Origin: Dehalococcoidales bacterium
Lineage (GTDB): Bacteria > Chloroflexota > Dehalococcoidia > Dehalococcoidales > RBG-16-60-22
Assembly (NCBI GenBank): GCA_028712355.1
Contig: JAQTQH010000007.1
Location: 1-40,639 of the forward strand
Length of the DNA: 40,639 nt
Reading direction: 5' to 3'
A model generated the notes under the pieces. That model made no database searches. It was not told the origin of the DNA and worked only from the letters and a program-made list of their open reading frames with translations. This document shows, piece by piece, positions 32,527-40,369 of this stretch. The translations under genes were made by a program, and so were the position numbers. Positions within the stretch are counted from its first letter, which is position 1. Each line of letters starts with the position of its first letter.

Positions 32527-32676
32527 ATGCCCAAACAAGTGCAATTCAAATGCCTGCGCTGTGGTAACAAATACCTTTCCCCGCCCTCGGAGAACCCCGA
32601 AGCCGAGGAAAGGACCTGCCCGCGCTGCCGATCCAACAGCGTGCGGCTGGTAAAGGCAGAAACGGCAGGAAAATAA
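32527..32676 (+). CDS. Small zinc-ribbon protein (49 aa)
   Basis: Starts at ATG 32527 with GAGGG upstream, 13 bp after the hdrA stop. The peptide has two CxxC pairs, CLRCGNKY and CPRCRSN, 20 residues apart, and a Lys-rich tail: a stand-alone zinc-ribbon or rubredoxin-like knuckle. It is the last gene of the operon, followed by a dispersed palindrome. A metal-binding or electron-transfer partner role is possible, but function is not established. Confidence 0.75.
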   Translation: MPKQVQFKCLRCGNKYLSPPSENPEAEERTCPRCRSNSVRLVKAETAGK

Positions 32677-32689
32677 TACTCCTCCTGTA

Positions 32690-32781
32690 ATTGCGAGAGG
32701 TTAAGGCGACGAAGTAATCTCTCCCTATTTAGGCGGCTGAAATTGCTACGCCTCCCGACTTCGCTGGGATAGTCTCGCAAT
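32690..32781. repeat. Short palindromic repeat (REP/MITE-like) between convergent genes
   Basis: A 92-bp imperfect palindrome bounded by ATTGCGAGA (32690-32698) and TCTCGCAAT (32773-32781), with internal GCGACGAAG and its diverged complement CGACTTCGC. This form, ends reading ATTGCGAG and inner GCGACGAAG, recalls dispersed non-coding repeats I know from Dehalococcoidia and deltaproteobacterial genomes. It sits between the Hdr operon and the convergent epimerase gene, where it may also act as a terminator. Confidence 0.7.
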
Positions 32782-32792
32782 AACCTGAAATC

Positions 32793-33194
32793 TTACTTCT
32801 TGGCTTCCACCAGCTCCAGCAGGACTTTGGACTCTTTAGGATGCAAAAAGGCGATACTGGTATTCTCCACGCCGCGCCTCGGTTCTAAATCAATGAGGGG
32901 GATATTCTTCTGCTTCAAATCGCCTAGGGCGGAGCGCAGGTCGGAGACTTCCAGTGCGATATGATGTAAGCCTTCGCCGCGCTTTTCGATAAACTTGGCA
33001 ATCGGCCCTTCCGGATCGGTCGATTCGAGCAGTTCGATTTTACTCTCTCCCACCGGGATAATGGCAGTCCGCACCTTCTGCTCTGCCAGGATTTCAATTT
33101 CCTGGAGCTTCAGTCCCAGCGACTCGGTGTACAGCTTGAGCATAGCGTCAATACTGTTGACGGCAATCCCGATGTGACTGACCTTGTTTATCAT
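32793..33194 (-). CDS. mce: Methylmalonyl-CoA epimerase
   Basis: A 133-residue VOC-fold enzyme interconverting (R)- and (S)-methylmalonyl-CoA. VSHIGIAVNSIDAMLKLYTESLGL has the first metal-ligand His, GEGLHHIALEVSDL the second region, and VLLELVE the Glu. Its context is decisive: ATG 33194 shares a base with the TGA of the B12-domain mutase subunit (TGATG), and the large subunit lies beyond. It converges on the 2-oxoacid/Hdr operon. Confidence 0.93.
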   Translation of the reverse strand: MINKVSHIGIAVNSIDAMLKLYTESLGLKLQEIEILAEQKVRTAIIPVGESKIELLESTDPEGPIAKFIEKRGEGLHHIALEVSDLRSALGDLKQKNIPLIDLEPRRGVENTSIAFLHPKESKVLLELVEAKK

Positions 33195-33598
33195 CAGTTC
33201 TCCTTCTTCACATTCGTATTGATATAATTAACGATTGTTTCCAGCGGTGTCCCGGGACCGAAGACCTCGGCAATCCCTTTTTCTTTCAAAACAGGAACAT
33301 CCTGCTTGGGCACAATACCTCCGCCGATGACCAGAACATCCTTAGCGCCCATTTCCCGGAGAATACTCACCGTGCGGGGAAAAAGCGCCATGTGCGCCCC
33401 GGATAAGCAGTCCAATCCTACCACGTCGACATCCTCCTGGATAGCTGCCTCGGCGATTTGCTCCGGTGTCAGGCGCAGCCCCAGGTAGATGACTTCCATG
33501 CCGGCGTCCCGCAAGCCGCGCGCCACAACTTTGATGCCCCGGTCATGCCCGTCCAGTCCGGGTTTAGCAAGCAACACGCGTATCTTTTTCTCGCTCAT
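33194..33598 (-). CDS. mcmA2: Methylmalonyl-CoA mutase, small (B12-binding) subunit
   Basis: 134 residues starting at ATG 33598 with AAAGGAG upstream. The cobalamin-binding signature DxHxxG is D16-G-H18-D-R-G21 in [13 protein letters not shown], with SGAH and GGGIVPK following. It supplies the B12 domain to the separate large subunit and is typical of archaeal and many anaerobic bacterial two-subunit mutases. It begins 13 bp after the large-subunit stop. Confidence 0.95.
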   Translation of the reverse strand: MSEKKIRVLLAKPGLDGHDRGIKVVARGLRDAGMEVIYLGLRLTPEQIAEAAIQEDVDVVGLDCLSGAHMALFPRTVSILREMGAKDVLVIGGGIVPKQDVPVLKEKGIAEVFGPGTPLETIVNYINTNVKKEN

Positions 33599-33611
33599 CT
33601 TTATGGCTCCT

Positions 33612-35225
33612 TTAAAGTATACTCGGCTCGCGGTATTCGCCGAAGACTTCCCGCAGCGCACCGCTGATTTCTCCGACGGTGGCGTAAGCCTTGACGGCCT
33701 CGACAAACACCGGAATAATATTTTCACTGCCCGCAGCAACTTCTTTCACCTTGCCAAGTGCGTCTCTAACTTTTTGATTGTCCCGCTCCCGGCGCAGCTT
33801 TTGCAGCCGTGACTTCTGCTTTTCCTCGATTTCTGCGCCGATGCACAGAATCTCCGGTTCCGGCTCGTTCTCTACCTTGAAATCATTGACCCCTACAATA
33901 ACCTGCTCTTTGCTGTCTACCGCTTTCTGGTAATCGTAAGAAGCCCGGGCAATTTCCCGCTGGATATAGCCCTGTTCGATGGCTTTAAGCGCCCCGCCCA
34001 GTTTATCGATTTCCGCAATGTATTTCATCCCGTCGCTCTCAATTTGATTGGTCAGCGCTTCGACAAAATAGGAGCCGCCCAGCGGGTCGACGGTATCCGC
34101 AACGCCGCTCTCGTGCGCCAGGATTTGCTGTGTGCGCAGCGCCACTCTCACCGCCTGCTCCGTAGGTAAAGCAAGCGCTTCATCGAAAGAGTTGGTATGC
34201 AGAGACTGGCAACCACCCAGCACCGCCGCCAGCGCCTGCAAGGTCACTCTCACCACGTTATTAAGAGGCTGCTGGGCAGTCAGGGTAAAACCATCGGTCT
34301 GGACGTGATAACGCAACATCAAGGAGCGGGGATTTTTGGCATTGAAACGCTCTTTCATTATCTGCGCCCACATGCGGCGCAGGGCGCGGTACTTGGCGAC
34401 TTCTTCAAGAACATTGGTATAAGCCGCGAAAAAGAAGGAGAATTGCGGCGCGAACGCATCAACGTCCATGCCTCTATCCAGCATCGCCTGGACGTAAGCG
34501 ATGCCGTTCGCTATGGTAAAACCGGCTTCCTGTGCGGCGGTTGCCCCCGCTTCACGCATGTGATAGCCGCTGATGCTGATGGAGTTCCACTTCGGCATCG
34601 TTTTAGAACAAAAGGAGCAGAGGTCGGTGACCAGTCGCATGGACGGCGCCGGGCCGAGGAAATAGGTGTTGCGCGCGATGTATTCCTTGAGGATGTCATT
34701 CTGCACAGTGCCATTCAGCTTGGCAACGTCGGCGCCCTGTTTTTCGGCGGCGGCGATATACATGGCGAGGAGAATCGCCGCGGTAGCGTTGATAGTCATC
34801 GAGGTGCTTACTTCGCCCAGAGGAATGCCTTCCCAGAGTTGCTCCATGTCCTGCAGGGAATCGATGGCGACGCCACACCTCCCCACCTCACCCGCCGCTA
34901 AGGGATGGTCCGAATCATAGCCTTCCTGGGTGGGCAGGTGGAATGCCACGCTGAAACCGGTCTGGCCTGCCTTATAGAGGTACTTGTAGCGCTTGTTGGT
35001 CTCGTCCACAGTGGCGAACCCGGCATACTGACGCATCGTCCAGAGCCGACCGCGGTAGCCGGTGGGCATGATACCACGGGTGTACGGATATTCGCCGGGG
35101 AGACCGAGTTCGGCCTCTTTAATTCCCGCCGTATCCGCAGCAGTATAAACCCGCTTTATGACGGTGCCGTCTACAGTGGTGCGAAACTCTTTCTTACGTT
35201 CAGGCATCTCACCGGGCTTTGGCAT
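33612..35225 (-). CDS. mcmA1: Methylmalonyl-CoA mutase, large (catalytic) subunit
   Basis: 537 residues, the TIM-barrel substrate domain without a B12 domain. [24 protein letters not shown] and [21 protein letters not shown] are family hallmarks, and [39 protein letters not shown] is visible in full further on. With the small subunit it interconverts succinyl-CoA and (R)-methylmalonyl-CoA. No MeaB-type GTPase chaperone is found nearby. It heads the unit large subunit / small subunit / epimerase. Confidence 0.95.
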   Translation of the reverse strand: MPKPGEMPERKKEFRTTVDGTVIKRVYTAADTAGIKEAELGLPGEYPYTRGIMPTGYRGRLWTMRQYAGFATVDETNKRYKYLYKAGQTGFSVAFHLPTQEGYDSDHPLAAGEVGRCGVAIDSLQDMEQLWEGIPLGEVSTSMTINATAAILLAMYIAAAEKQGADVAKLNGTVQNDILKEYIARNTYFLGPAPSMRLVTDLCSFCSKTMPKWNSISISGYHMREAGATAAQEAGFTIANGIAYVQAMLDRGMDVDAFAPQFSFFFAAYTNVLEEVAKYRALRRMWAQIMKERFNAKNPRSLMLRYHVQTDGFTLTAQQPLNNVVRVTLQALAAVLGGCQSLHTNSFDEALALPTEQAVRVALRTQQILAHESGVADTVDPLGGSYFVEALTNQIESDGMKYIAEIDKLGGALKAIEQGYIQREIARASYDYQKAVDSKEQVIVGVNDFKVENEPEPEILCIGAEIEEKQKSRLQKLRRERDNQKVRDALGKVKEVAAGSENIIPVFVEAVKAYATVGEISGALREVFGEYREPSIL

Positions 35226-35264
35226 CTGATGTTATTCCCCCTTTTCAAAGGTGCTAATATTTCC

Positions 35265-35293
35265 AATTTACGAAATTAACGAGAGCTTGTCAA
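35265..35293 (-). promoter_or_regulatory. Sigma-70-type promoter of the methylmalonyl-CoA mutase unit
   Basis: On the minus strand a perfect TTGACA (35293-35288), a 17-bp spacer and TAAATT (35270-35265). Start at about 35258, some 33 bases before ATG 35225. Confidence 0.7.
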
Positions 35294-35436
35294 CGTTGAG
35301 CAACCGCTGGCATTAGCATTTTAATACACGTTGGTATTTCATCGGTGCTGTTAAATAATACTGATAGCGCGGGGTATACTGGCAAGACTGTTGAGTTGAA
35401 TCTAATATTACCTGATGGGTTTTGGTAATGGGGCGA

Positions 35437-35970
35437 TCAGTCCATATGCTCCAGTCTGTTCATTTTTACAGGCTCCTTCCCAAGAAGAACGATGGCAAAT
35501 CGGTTCATCTTTCTCCGTGTTCTAATATCAACATAGTGCCAGCGGGCAAGAAACTCCTCTTCCGTCATCCATGTGCGTGGAAACGACGAGGGGTCTTCAA
35601 ACACAATCTTGCCGCCCTGATAACCTATCACAATCACATAATGCCCGTGGTCATTGGCTTTTTCCCAGTCTTCAAGAGTCATATCTCGTTCTGCCCACGC
35701 CTGCACCAGTACAATTACCGGGCGCTTATCATCGAGGTATTTCTTCAACGCCGCCAATGATACGCCGCTTCTGGCAGTGACTCTGAATCCGTATCGCTTC
35801 GCCAGCGCCGCCATATTCTTTGCCAGAGTACCATAACGATCGCAGACGAGTTCTTTAATAAGCGCATCTTCACGAATATCAATGCCGTAGTATGCCAGAA
35901 CCAGTTGCAAAGACTTGGCTCCGCAATCGTAATCATAAGTCTGCCTCCCGGACGGCATGTCAATTATCAT
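35437..35970 (-). CDS. C39-like papain-fold peptidase domain protein
   Basis: 177 residues starting at ATG 35970, with GGGAG eight bases upstream. It is a single C39-like domain: the N-terminal YDYDCGAKSLQLVLAYYG gives catalytic C16, NDHGHYVIVIGY gives H110, and FEDPSS gives D126. There is no transporter domain or signal peptide, so it is not a bacteriocin exporter. It is either a cytosolic protease or a non-proteolytic relative. The divergent GNAT-deacetylase gene starts 131 bp away. Confidence 0.82.
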   Translation of the reverse strand: MIIDMPSGRQTYDYDCGAKSLQLVLAYYGIDIREDALIKELVCDRYGTLAKNMAALAKRYGFRVTARSGVSLAALKKYLDDKRPVIVLVQAWAERDMTLEDWEKANDHGHYVIVIGYQGGKIVFEDPSSFPRTWMTEEEFLARWHYVDIRTRRKMNRFAIVLLGKEPVKMNRLEHMD

Positions 35971-36043
35971 AGTCACATCTCCCGGCAGTAAATCTGCATT
36001 AATCGGTTCCTTAAGCCTGATAGAAAATAAATCATTTCTCGGA

Positions 36044-36049
36044 TATAAT
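36044..36049 (+). promoter_or_regulatory. Probable -10 box for the GNAT-deacetylase gene
   Basis: A perfect TATAAT lies 51 bp before ATG 36101. No good -35 box is seen at 17 bp. An AGGGAT ribosome site follows. Confidence 0.4.
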
Positions 36050-36100
36050 TATATTAACAGATTAGGCGCCTCAAAAAACAGAAGGCAGGGATAAAATAAG

Positions 36101-37840
36101 ATGTTCCGTATTCGCCGGGTCTATGACAGCTTAACTCCGGCTAACAAAGAAGCCGTAACCCAGGTTCAAAGCATCCTTAAAACTCAATTCCCTTCTCTCC
36201 CGGAAAAAGAAATAGCCGAATTGCCCCGGAAATTATTGAATCCCCTGAAGTACCGCTTCCGCGCCATACTTTTTGTCGCCGAAGATAGAGAAAAGGTACA
36301 GGGCTTAGCCCTGCTCTCGCATGAGCCCATTCTCAATTTCTGCTACCTTGATTATCTTGCCTCGGCGAAGAGAATCAGCGGGCGCGGTGTAGGCGGAGCC
36401 CTGTATACCAGAGTCAGAGAGGAAGCGCTTCTGCTCAAGGCTACCGGAATTTTCTTTGAATGTCTCCCCGACGCCCCCAAATTATCGCGCGACCCCAAAA
36501 TCAGAAGGCAGAATGCGGCGCGCCTGCGTTTCTATGAAAAATTCGGCGCCCGGCCCGTTATCAACACAGCCTACGAAACACCCCTCACGCCGGGCAGCGA
36601 TAATCCTCCTTACCTTATGTACGATGGGCTGGACCAGGACGTCACATTAGCGCTCGATTCAACCCGCAATATTGTCAGAGCAATCCTGGAAAGAAAATAT
36701 GCCAAGTTATGCCCGCAAGACTATGTCGAACTGGTCATAGCTTCCTTTAAAAATGACCCTGTGCTCTTAAGACCGCCTAAATATGTAAAGATTCAACTCG
36801 TGACAAAGATTAAATACCATACCCCCAAGGATGAACGCATCATACTACTGGTGAACGAAAAACACGCCATTCACCACGTCCAGGAAGTCGGCTACGTGGA
36901 AGCACCGGTGAGAATCGACTCAATATTAAAGGAACTGGATACTACCGACCTGTTCCGGAGAGTAAAAACTCATCATTTCGGAGAGTTACGTATTACATCC
37001 GTTCACGATAAGGAGTTTGTCAGCTATCTGAAGAAGGTATGCACCGGGCTAGAATCAGGGAAATCGGTATATCCCTATGTATTCCCGATTCGAAACGCCA
37101 CACGTCCACCAAAGGCTTTGCCGGTTCGGGCAGGATATTATTGTATTGATACTTTTACTCCTTTAAACCGCAATGCCTACCTGGCTGCTAGGGGATCAGT
37201 CGATTGTGCCCTCACCGGCGCCAAGAGAATTCTGGAAGGCGACCACCTGGCTTATGCGCTGGTGAGGCCTCCCGGGCATCATGCGGAGAGGCGCTCTTTC
37301 GGCGGTTTTTGTTACTTTAATTCGGCGGCAATAGCGGCACAATACCTCAGCGCCTATGGCAAAATCGGCTTCCTGGATATTGATTATCACCATGGCAATG
37401 GACAGCAAGAAATATTCTACCAACGTGCCGATGTATTGACGGTATCAATCCACGGGCAACCGAGCTTCACCTATCCGTATTTCAGCGGTTTCACGACCGA
37501 AAAAGGAGCCGGTGAAGGGGAAGATTATAACATCAATTTCCCCCTGCCGGAAAATATCGATGGCGAAAGATACCGCCATGTCCTGTCAAAAGCATTACGA
37601 CAAATAACCAGATTCAAGCCTGATTTCCTGATAGTAGCCCTTGGTTTTGATACTGCCGAAGGAGACCCCACCGGCAGCTGGATACTCCAGGCTAAAGATT
37701 TCGAAACCAATGGCAGATTGATTGGACTGCTTCGGCTGCCTACCATGGTTGTTCAAGAGGGGGGGTATAACACCAGTTCCCTCGGTACCAATGCGCTTCA
37801 TTTCTTCAAAGGACTGTGGTCCGGCGCCTATTCAGCCTAA
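36101..37840 (+). CDS. GNAT acetyltransferase fused to class II-type histone deacetylase / acetylpolyamine amidohydrolase
   Basis: 579 residues. Residues about 1-175 form a GNAT domain: ILFVAEDREKVQGLALLSHEP, then the acetyl-CoA loop region GRGVGGALYTRVREEA and RLRFYEKFGARPV. A linker of about 80 residues follows. Residues about 255-575 form a complete deacetylase: RPPGHHAERRSFGGFCYFN (from 389), DIDYHHGNGQQE (from 424) with two metal ligands, GFDTAEGDPTGSW (from 515) with the third, and QEGGYN (551). All zinc ligands and the charge-relay His pair are kept, so the deacetylase should be active. An acetylating and a deacetylating domain in one chain suggests self-contained control of an acetylated substrate. 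Confidence 0.9.
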   Translation: MFRIRRVYDSLTPANKEAVTQVQSILKTQFPSLPEKEIAELPRKLLNPLKYRFRAILFVAEDREKVQGLALLSHEPILNFCYLDYLASAKRISGRGVGGALYTRVREEALLLKATGIFFECLPDAPKLSRDPKIRRQNAARLRFYEKFGARPVINTAYETPLTPGSDNPPYLMYDGLDQDVTLALDSTRNIVRAILERKYAKLCPQDYVELVIASFKNDPVLLRPPKYVKIQLVTKIKYHTPKDERIILLVNEKHAIHHVQEVGYVEAPVRIDSILKELDTTDLFRRVKTHHFGELRITSVHDKEFVSYLKKVCTGLESGKSVYPYVFPIRNATRPPKALPVRAGYYCIDTFTPLNRNAYLAARGSVDCALTGAKRILEGDHLAYALVRPPGHHAERRSFGGFCYFNSAAIAAQYLSAYGKIGFLDIDYHHGNGQQEIFYQRADVLTVSIHGQPSFTYPYFSGFTTEKGAGEGEDYNINFPLPENIDGERYRHVLSKALRQITRFKPDFLIVALGFDTAEGDPTGSWILQAKDFETNGRLIGLLRLPTMVVQEGGYNTSSLGTNALHFFKGLWSGAYSA

Positions 37841-37953
37841 CGTTAAAGCATGAATTGAAACTTGGGATTGGCCAAGCTCAGCAGACAATAAGACAGGATA
37901 GATAGAGGGTAACTTTCATAAAGTAGAGACGCAACGACAACAAGATTAACAGT
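37841..37953. other. Non-coding gap before tRNA-Glu(CTC)
   Basis: No gene, hairpin terminator or repeat is apparent between the deacetylase stop and the tRNA 3' end. Confidence 0.4.
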
Positions 37954-38030
37954 TGGTAGCGCATACCGGATTCGAACCGGTGATCTCCGCCTTGAGAGGG
38001 CGGCGTCCTAAACCGCTAGACGAATGCGCC
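37954..38030 (-). tRNA. tRNA-Glu (anticodon CTC), CCA encoded
   Basis: Minus-strand cloverleaf of 77 bases. Acceptor GGCGCAT/ATGCGCT starts with a G-U pair. Anticodon stem CCGCC/GGCGG closes the loop CTCTCAA with anticodon CTC, and the T-arm has GTTCGAATC. Discriminator A and CCA are encoded (37957-37954). It is the second glutamate isoacceptor in the window. Confidence 0.95.
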
Positions 38031-38069
38031 GCGTGAACATGCTCCACCTTGTGGATTCCAGCCAAATTT

Positions 38070-38099
38070 AGCTTAACATCTCGTATCCGTTTTTGTCAA
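38070..38099 (-). promoter_or_regulatory. Promoter of tRNA-Glu(CTC)
   Basis: On the minus strand TTGACA (38099-38094), an 18-bp spacer and TAAGCT (38075-38070). Start at about 38063, leaving about 32 bases of leader to be removed. Confidence 0.5.
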
Positions 38100-38147
38100 A
38101 AGTACCTCTCCCAAGCGTGACTAATGTGCTATTAACCGCACGCCATG

Positions 38148-38177
38148 TTTACTCTATGATAAAGACGAAGCTAGTAT
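38148..38177 (+). promoter_or_regulatory. Probable promoter of the coiled-coil protein gene
   Basis: TTTACT (38148-38153), an 18-bp spacer and TAGTAT (38172-38177). Start at about 38184, with AGGTG before ATG 38207. Confidence 0.45.
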
Positions 38178-38206
38178 TACCACATTCTATTTTGACAGGT
38201 GATGTT

Positions 38207-39172
38207 ATGGATGACAGACCTTTAACAAGTTCCAAAATTGCCCAGCTTGACCAGGTCTACCGGGAGTACAAGAACCGGCTGGAAGAAGCCGAGCGGGAAT
38301 CCAATGATATCGTTAACAGCGCCTGGAAAAAGGCGGAAGCCTTAATCGCCGATGCCCAGAAAAAAGCCCGCCAGACCGCCGATGAAATTGAACTTTCGGC
38401 TAAGAAAGAGGCGGAAAAGATACTGGGCGAGGCTAAAAATACCGCCGAACGGCTGACTAAGGAAACCGAACATAACCTCAAAAAGACCGCCGGGGAAAAG
38501 ACCCGTGGCGAGGTCGAGCGGATCATGGCAGCCACCCGGGAGGAAGCCAGAAGAGAAGCCGCCCGCATCACTGAAGAAGCAAAACAGGAAACAGAGCGCA
38601 TCCTCGGCAGCATCAAAGACGAAGCCCGTGCCGAAGCCGAAAAAGAGATGGCACAAATCGTCAATGAAGCCAAATCGCTCGCCCGCAAAGTGGACGAGGA
38701 ATCCATTGCCCGCGCCGCGGAAACCAACAAACTGCTCATCGAGGTAATGCAAAAAGCAGAAAACTGCTTCAGCAAAATCAGGGCGCAGATGGAAACGGAA
38801 CTCAACGACTACACCTTGACCATCGGCAAGGCTAAAGACACCCTGCAAAACCATACCTTGCTGGAAGAGCTCCGTAAGTCCAGCACCGCCAGCGAAGAAA
38901 AAGAACGCCAGAGCGGCGGCGAATGGAAAGAACTGCGGATTATCTCACCCTATGATGAAAGACAGGTCAAGAGACTAATGGAGTTCCTGCGGCAGATTCC
39001 CAGCATTAAGTTAGCCGGAGAAGAAGTCAGTGAGAACGGTTTTTCCATCTACATCAACATCATTAAACCGATGCCGCTGCTGAAATTACTGAACGGCATT
39101 TCCATGGTGGCAGATTCGGATGCGCGCGGCGACATGATAAAACTCCGGCTTAAGGCGGATGTTACCATTTAG
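38207..39172 (+). CDS. Long coiled-coil protein of unknown function
   Basis: 321 residues from ATG 38207 (AGGTG seven bases upstream); a longer TTG frame has no ribosome site. Residues about 15-225 are almost entirely Ala/Glu/Lys/Arg heptads, with repeats of the type EEAxREAxRI and no Pro, like the stalk of ATP-synthase b subunits or DivIVA-type proteins. Residues about 240-321 form a small globular domain (RIISPYDERQVKRLMEFL ... LRLKADVTI). No membrane segment. Not an ATP synthase b subunit, which would have an N-terminal membrane helix. A scaffold or polarity role is possible but not shown. Confidence 0.82.
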   Translation: MDDRPLTSSKIAQLDQVYREYKNRLEEAERESNDIVNSAWKKAEALIADAQKKARQTADEIELSAKKEAEKILGEAKNTAERLTKETEHNLKKTAGEKTRGEVERIMAATREEARREAARITEEAKQETERILGSIKDEARAEAEKEMAQIVNEAKSLARKVDEESIARAAETNKLLIEVMQKAENCFSKIRAQMETELNDYTLTIGKAKDTLQNHTLLEELRKSSTASEEKERQSGGEWKELRIISPYDERQVKRLMEFLRQIPSIKLAGEEVSENGFSIYINIIKPMPLLKLLNGISMVADSDARGDMIKLRLKADVTI

Positions 39173-39193
39173 CCGGATATATACCCGCATGAA

Positions 39194-39233
39194 TGGCGTC
39201 CCTAGATCGATTCGAACGCCCGACCAACTCCTT
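39194..39233 (+). repeat. Imperfect copy of the tRNA-Arg 3' end (far attachment site, attR-like)
   Basis: 36 of 40 bases match 40330-40369 in the same orientation, with mismatches at 39204, 39207, 39220 and 39230. The copy begins with the CCA end of the tRNA and ends in the anticodon arm, so it cannot be a working tRNA. This is the scar of an element integrated at tRNA-Arg. Confidence 0.8.
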
Positions 39234-39258
39234 TCTAGGCATCGGTGTTCACAAAATG

Positions 39259-39287
39259 TTGACATCGGTAGAAGCTGGTGTTAAAGT
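39259..39287 (+). promoter_or_regulatory. Strong promoter of the small membrane protein
   Basis: Perfect TTGACA (39259-39264), a 17-bp spacer and TAAAGT (39282-39287). Start at about 39294; GGAGG lies seven bases before ATG 39317. Confidence 0.7.
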
Positions 39288-39316
39288 AGCTGTAAATAAA
39301 AAGGAAGGAGGGTCGA

Positions 39317-39472
39317 ATGGGTATCTTTTCTAACAAGTTGTTGGTTGGTATCGTTTGCATAGTAGCTGGTTTTCTGATTCTACCATTTTTAAGTCTTCCA
39401 TCTATTATTTCCTGGATTATTGGCATCTTCCTTGTCATTTATGGGATTCTGGCGTTACTAGGTAAGAAATAA
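39317..39472 (+). CDS. Small two-helix membrane protein (51 aa) inside the element relic
   Basis: Starts at ATG 39317 after AAGGAAGGAGGG, with a full promoter at 39259-39287 and a terminator at 39499-39528: a complete transcription unit. Two hydrophobic segments (about residues 8-27 and 30-47) are joined by LPSII, with a LGKK end. No toxin or transporter family is recognised. It lies between the attachment scar and the dead recombinase and is more AT-rich than neighbouring genes, consistent with arrival on the element. Confidence 0.72.
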   Translation: MGIFSNKLLVGIVCIVAGFLILPFLSLPSIISWIIGIFLVIYGILALLGKK

Positions 39473-39496
39473 AAAGCCACCTATTATCCCAAAAGT

Positions 39497-40309
39497 TCAA
39501 GAAGGGGCTACTTTCTGAGCCCCTTCTTTGTTTATTTTCCGATAAAGCTCAAGGGCATCATCGAAGGTCAAACTTGCTGCATAGTGGCTAACCATGCTCG
39601 GAGATTCCCAACCACCTATAGCCTGAATGACTTTATTAGACAGCCCTGATTTGACGTTGTGAACGCAGAAACCACGCCTGAAGCTATGAGCATTGCAGTG
39701 TATCCCAGCAACTGGGCATAGCCGTTTGAGCATAGTCAAAATACCCCAGGCTGACAGTCCCAGGCTATCATGATTGGTAAACCATTCCTTCACAACGCCA
39801 TTACCAGCTAATGCCTTACGATAGCGGTTACCTTTGCCCAGTATAGTTAAAGTCCCTTCATCCCAATTGAAGTCGGAAGCTCTTACGCTTGCTACTTCCG
39901 ATAGCCTTATTCCCGAGTACCACAGCAAGTTGAGGACAACTCTATCCTGCTTTGATACGCAATGACGGAGTAGGACGTCTAGCTGCTCTTTGCTGATAGC
40001 AGGCAACAGCTTCTTTTGCCGTCTCAATGGCAAGACCTTTTCAATTGGATTGCTGGGAACCTGGTCAGTGTGGTATAGCCACCTGCAAAACGTCTTGATG
40101 CACCTGTAATAGTTATGCTTAGCATTGCCACAGGTCAGAGACTTCAGAAATGTATTGATTCCTTCAGGCGTGATGGGATAGCCGATAAATCTATCTAAGG
40201 CTAGATGGTAGAGTCTGAAAGTCTTTGGACTTGTCCCTGTAGCTCTCGAAGCTAAGAAATTGTCGAGGATTTAGGTTGTGAACTTTGTGAGCTTTTGTAA
40301 ACTGTTCAC
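39497..40309 (-). pseudogene. Tyrosine recombinase, inactivated by an early stop codon
   Basis: Frame opens at GTG 40309, 20 bp from the tRNA-Arg 3' end, reads 12 codons (MNSLQKLTKFTT), then meets TAA at 40273-40271. The same frame continues open to 39497 with an intact core-binding domain (NFLASRATGTSPKTFRLYHL) and catalytic domain: Arg in SGIRLSEV, HSFRRGF with the second Arg, and the nucleophile Tyr in GGWESPSMVSHY. No ATG, GTG or TTG occurs between the stop and the TTG at 40033, which lies after the core-binding domain. A single CAA-to-TAA change is the simplest cause. Confidence 0.8.
39499..39534 (+). terminator. Intrinsic terminator after the small membrane protein
   Basis: An 11-bp stem AAGAAGGGGCT/AGCCCCTTCTT (39499-39509, 39518-39528) with an 8-base loop, then TGTTTATTTT. 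The stem also encodes the last residues of the recombinase reading frame on the other strand. Confidence 0.82.
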
Positions 40310-40329
40310 AAATTTTTGAGCGTGAAAGA

Positions 40330-40369
40330 TGGCGTCCCTGGAGCGATTCGAACGCTCGACCAACTGCTT
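40330..40369 (+). repeat. Attachment site inside tRNA-Arg (near copy of the direct repeat)
   Basis: This half of the tRNA matches 39194-39233 at 36 of 40 bases. It is the intact copy, restoring a functional tRNA next to the recombinase, as usual for elements that integrate into tRNA genes. Confidence 0.8.

Noticed and set aside
34197-34901. 234-codon open frame on the plus strand
   Set aside because: Antisense of the methylmalonyl-CoA mutase large subunit, with no start signals.
35437-35970. Bacteriocin-processing C39 exporter
   Set aside because: Only the peptidase-like domain is present, without ABC or membrane domains, and no leader peptide gene is near.
38207-39172. ATP synthase b subunit
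   Set aside because: Similar heptad composition, but no N-terminal membrane helix and no other ATP synthase genes nearby.
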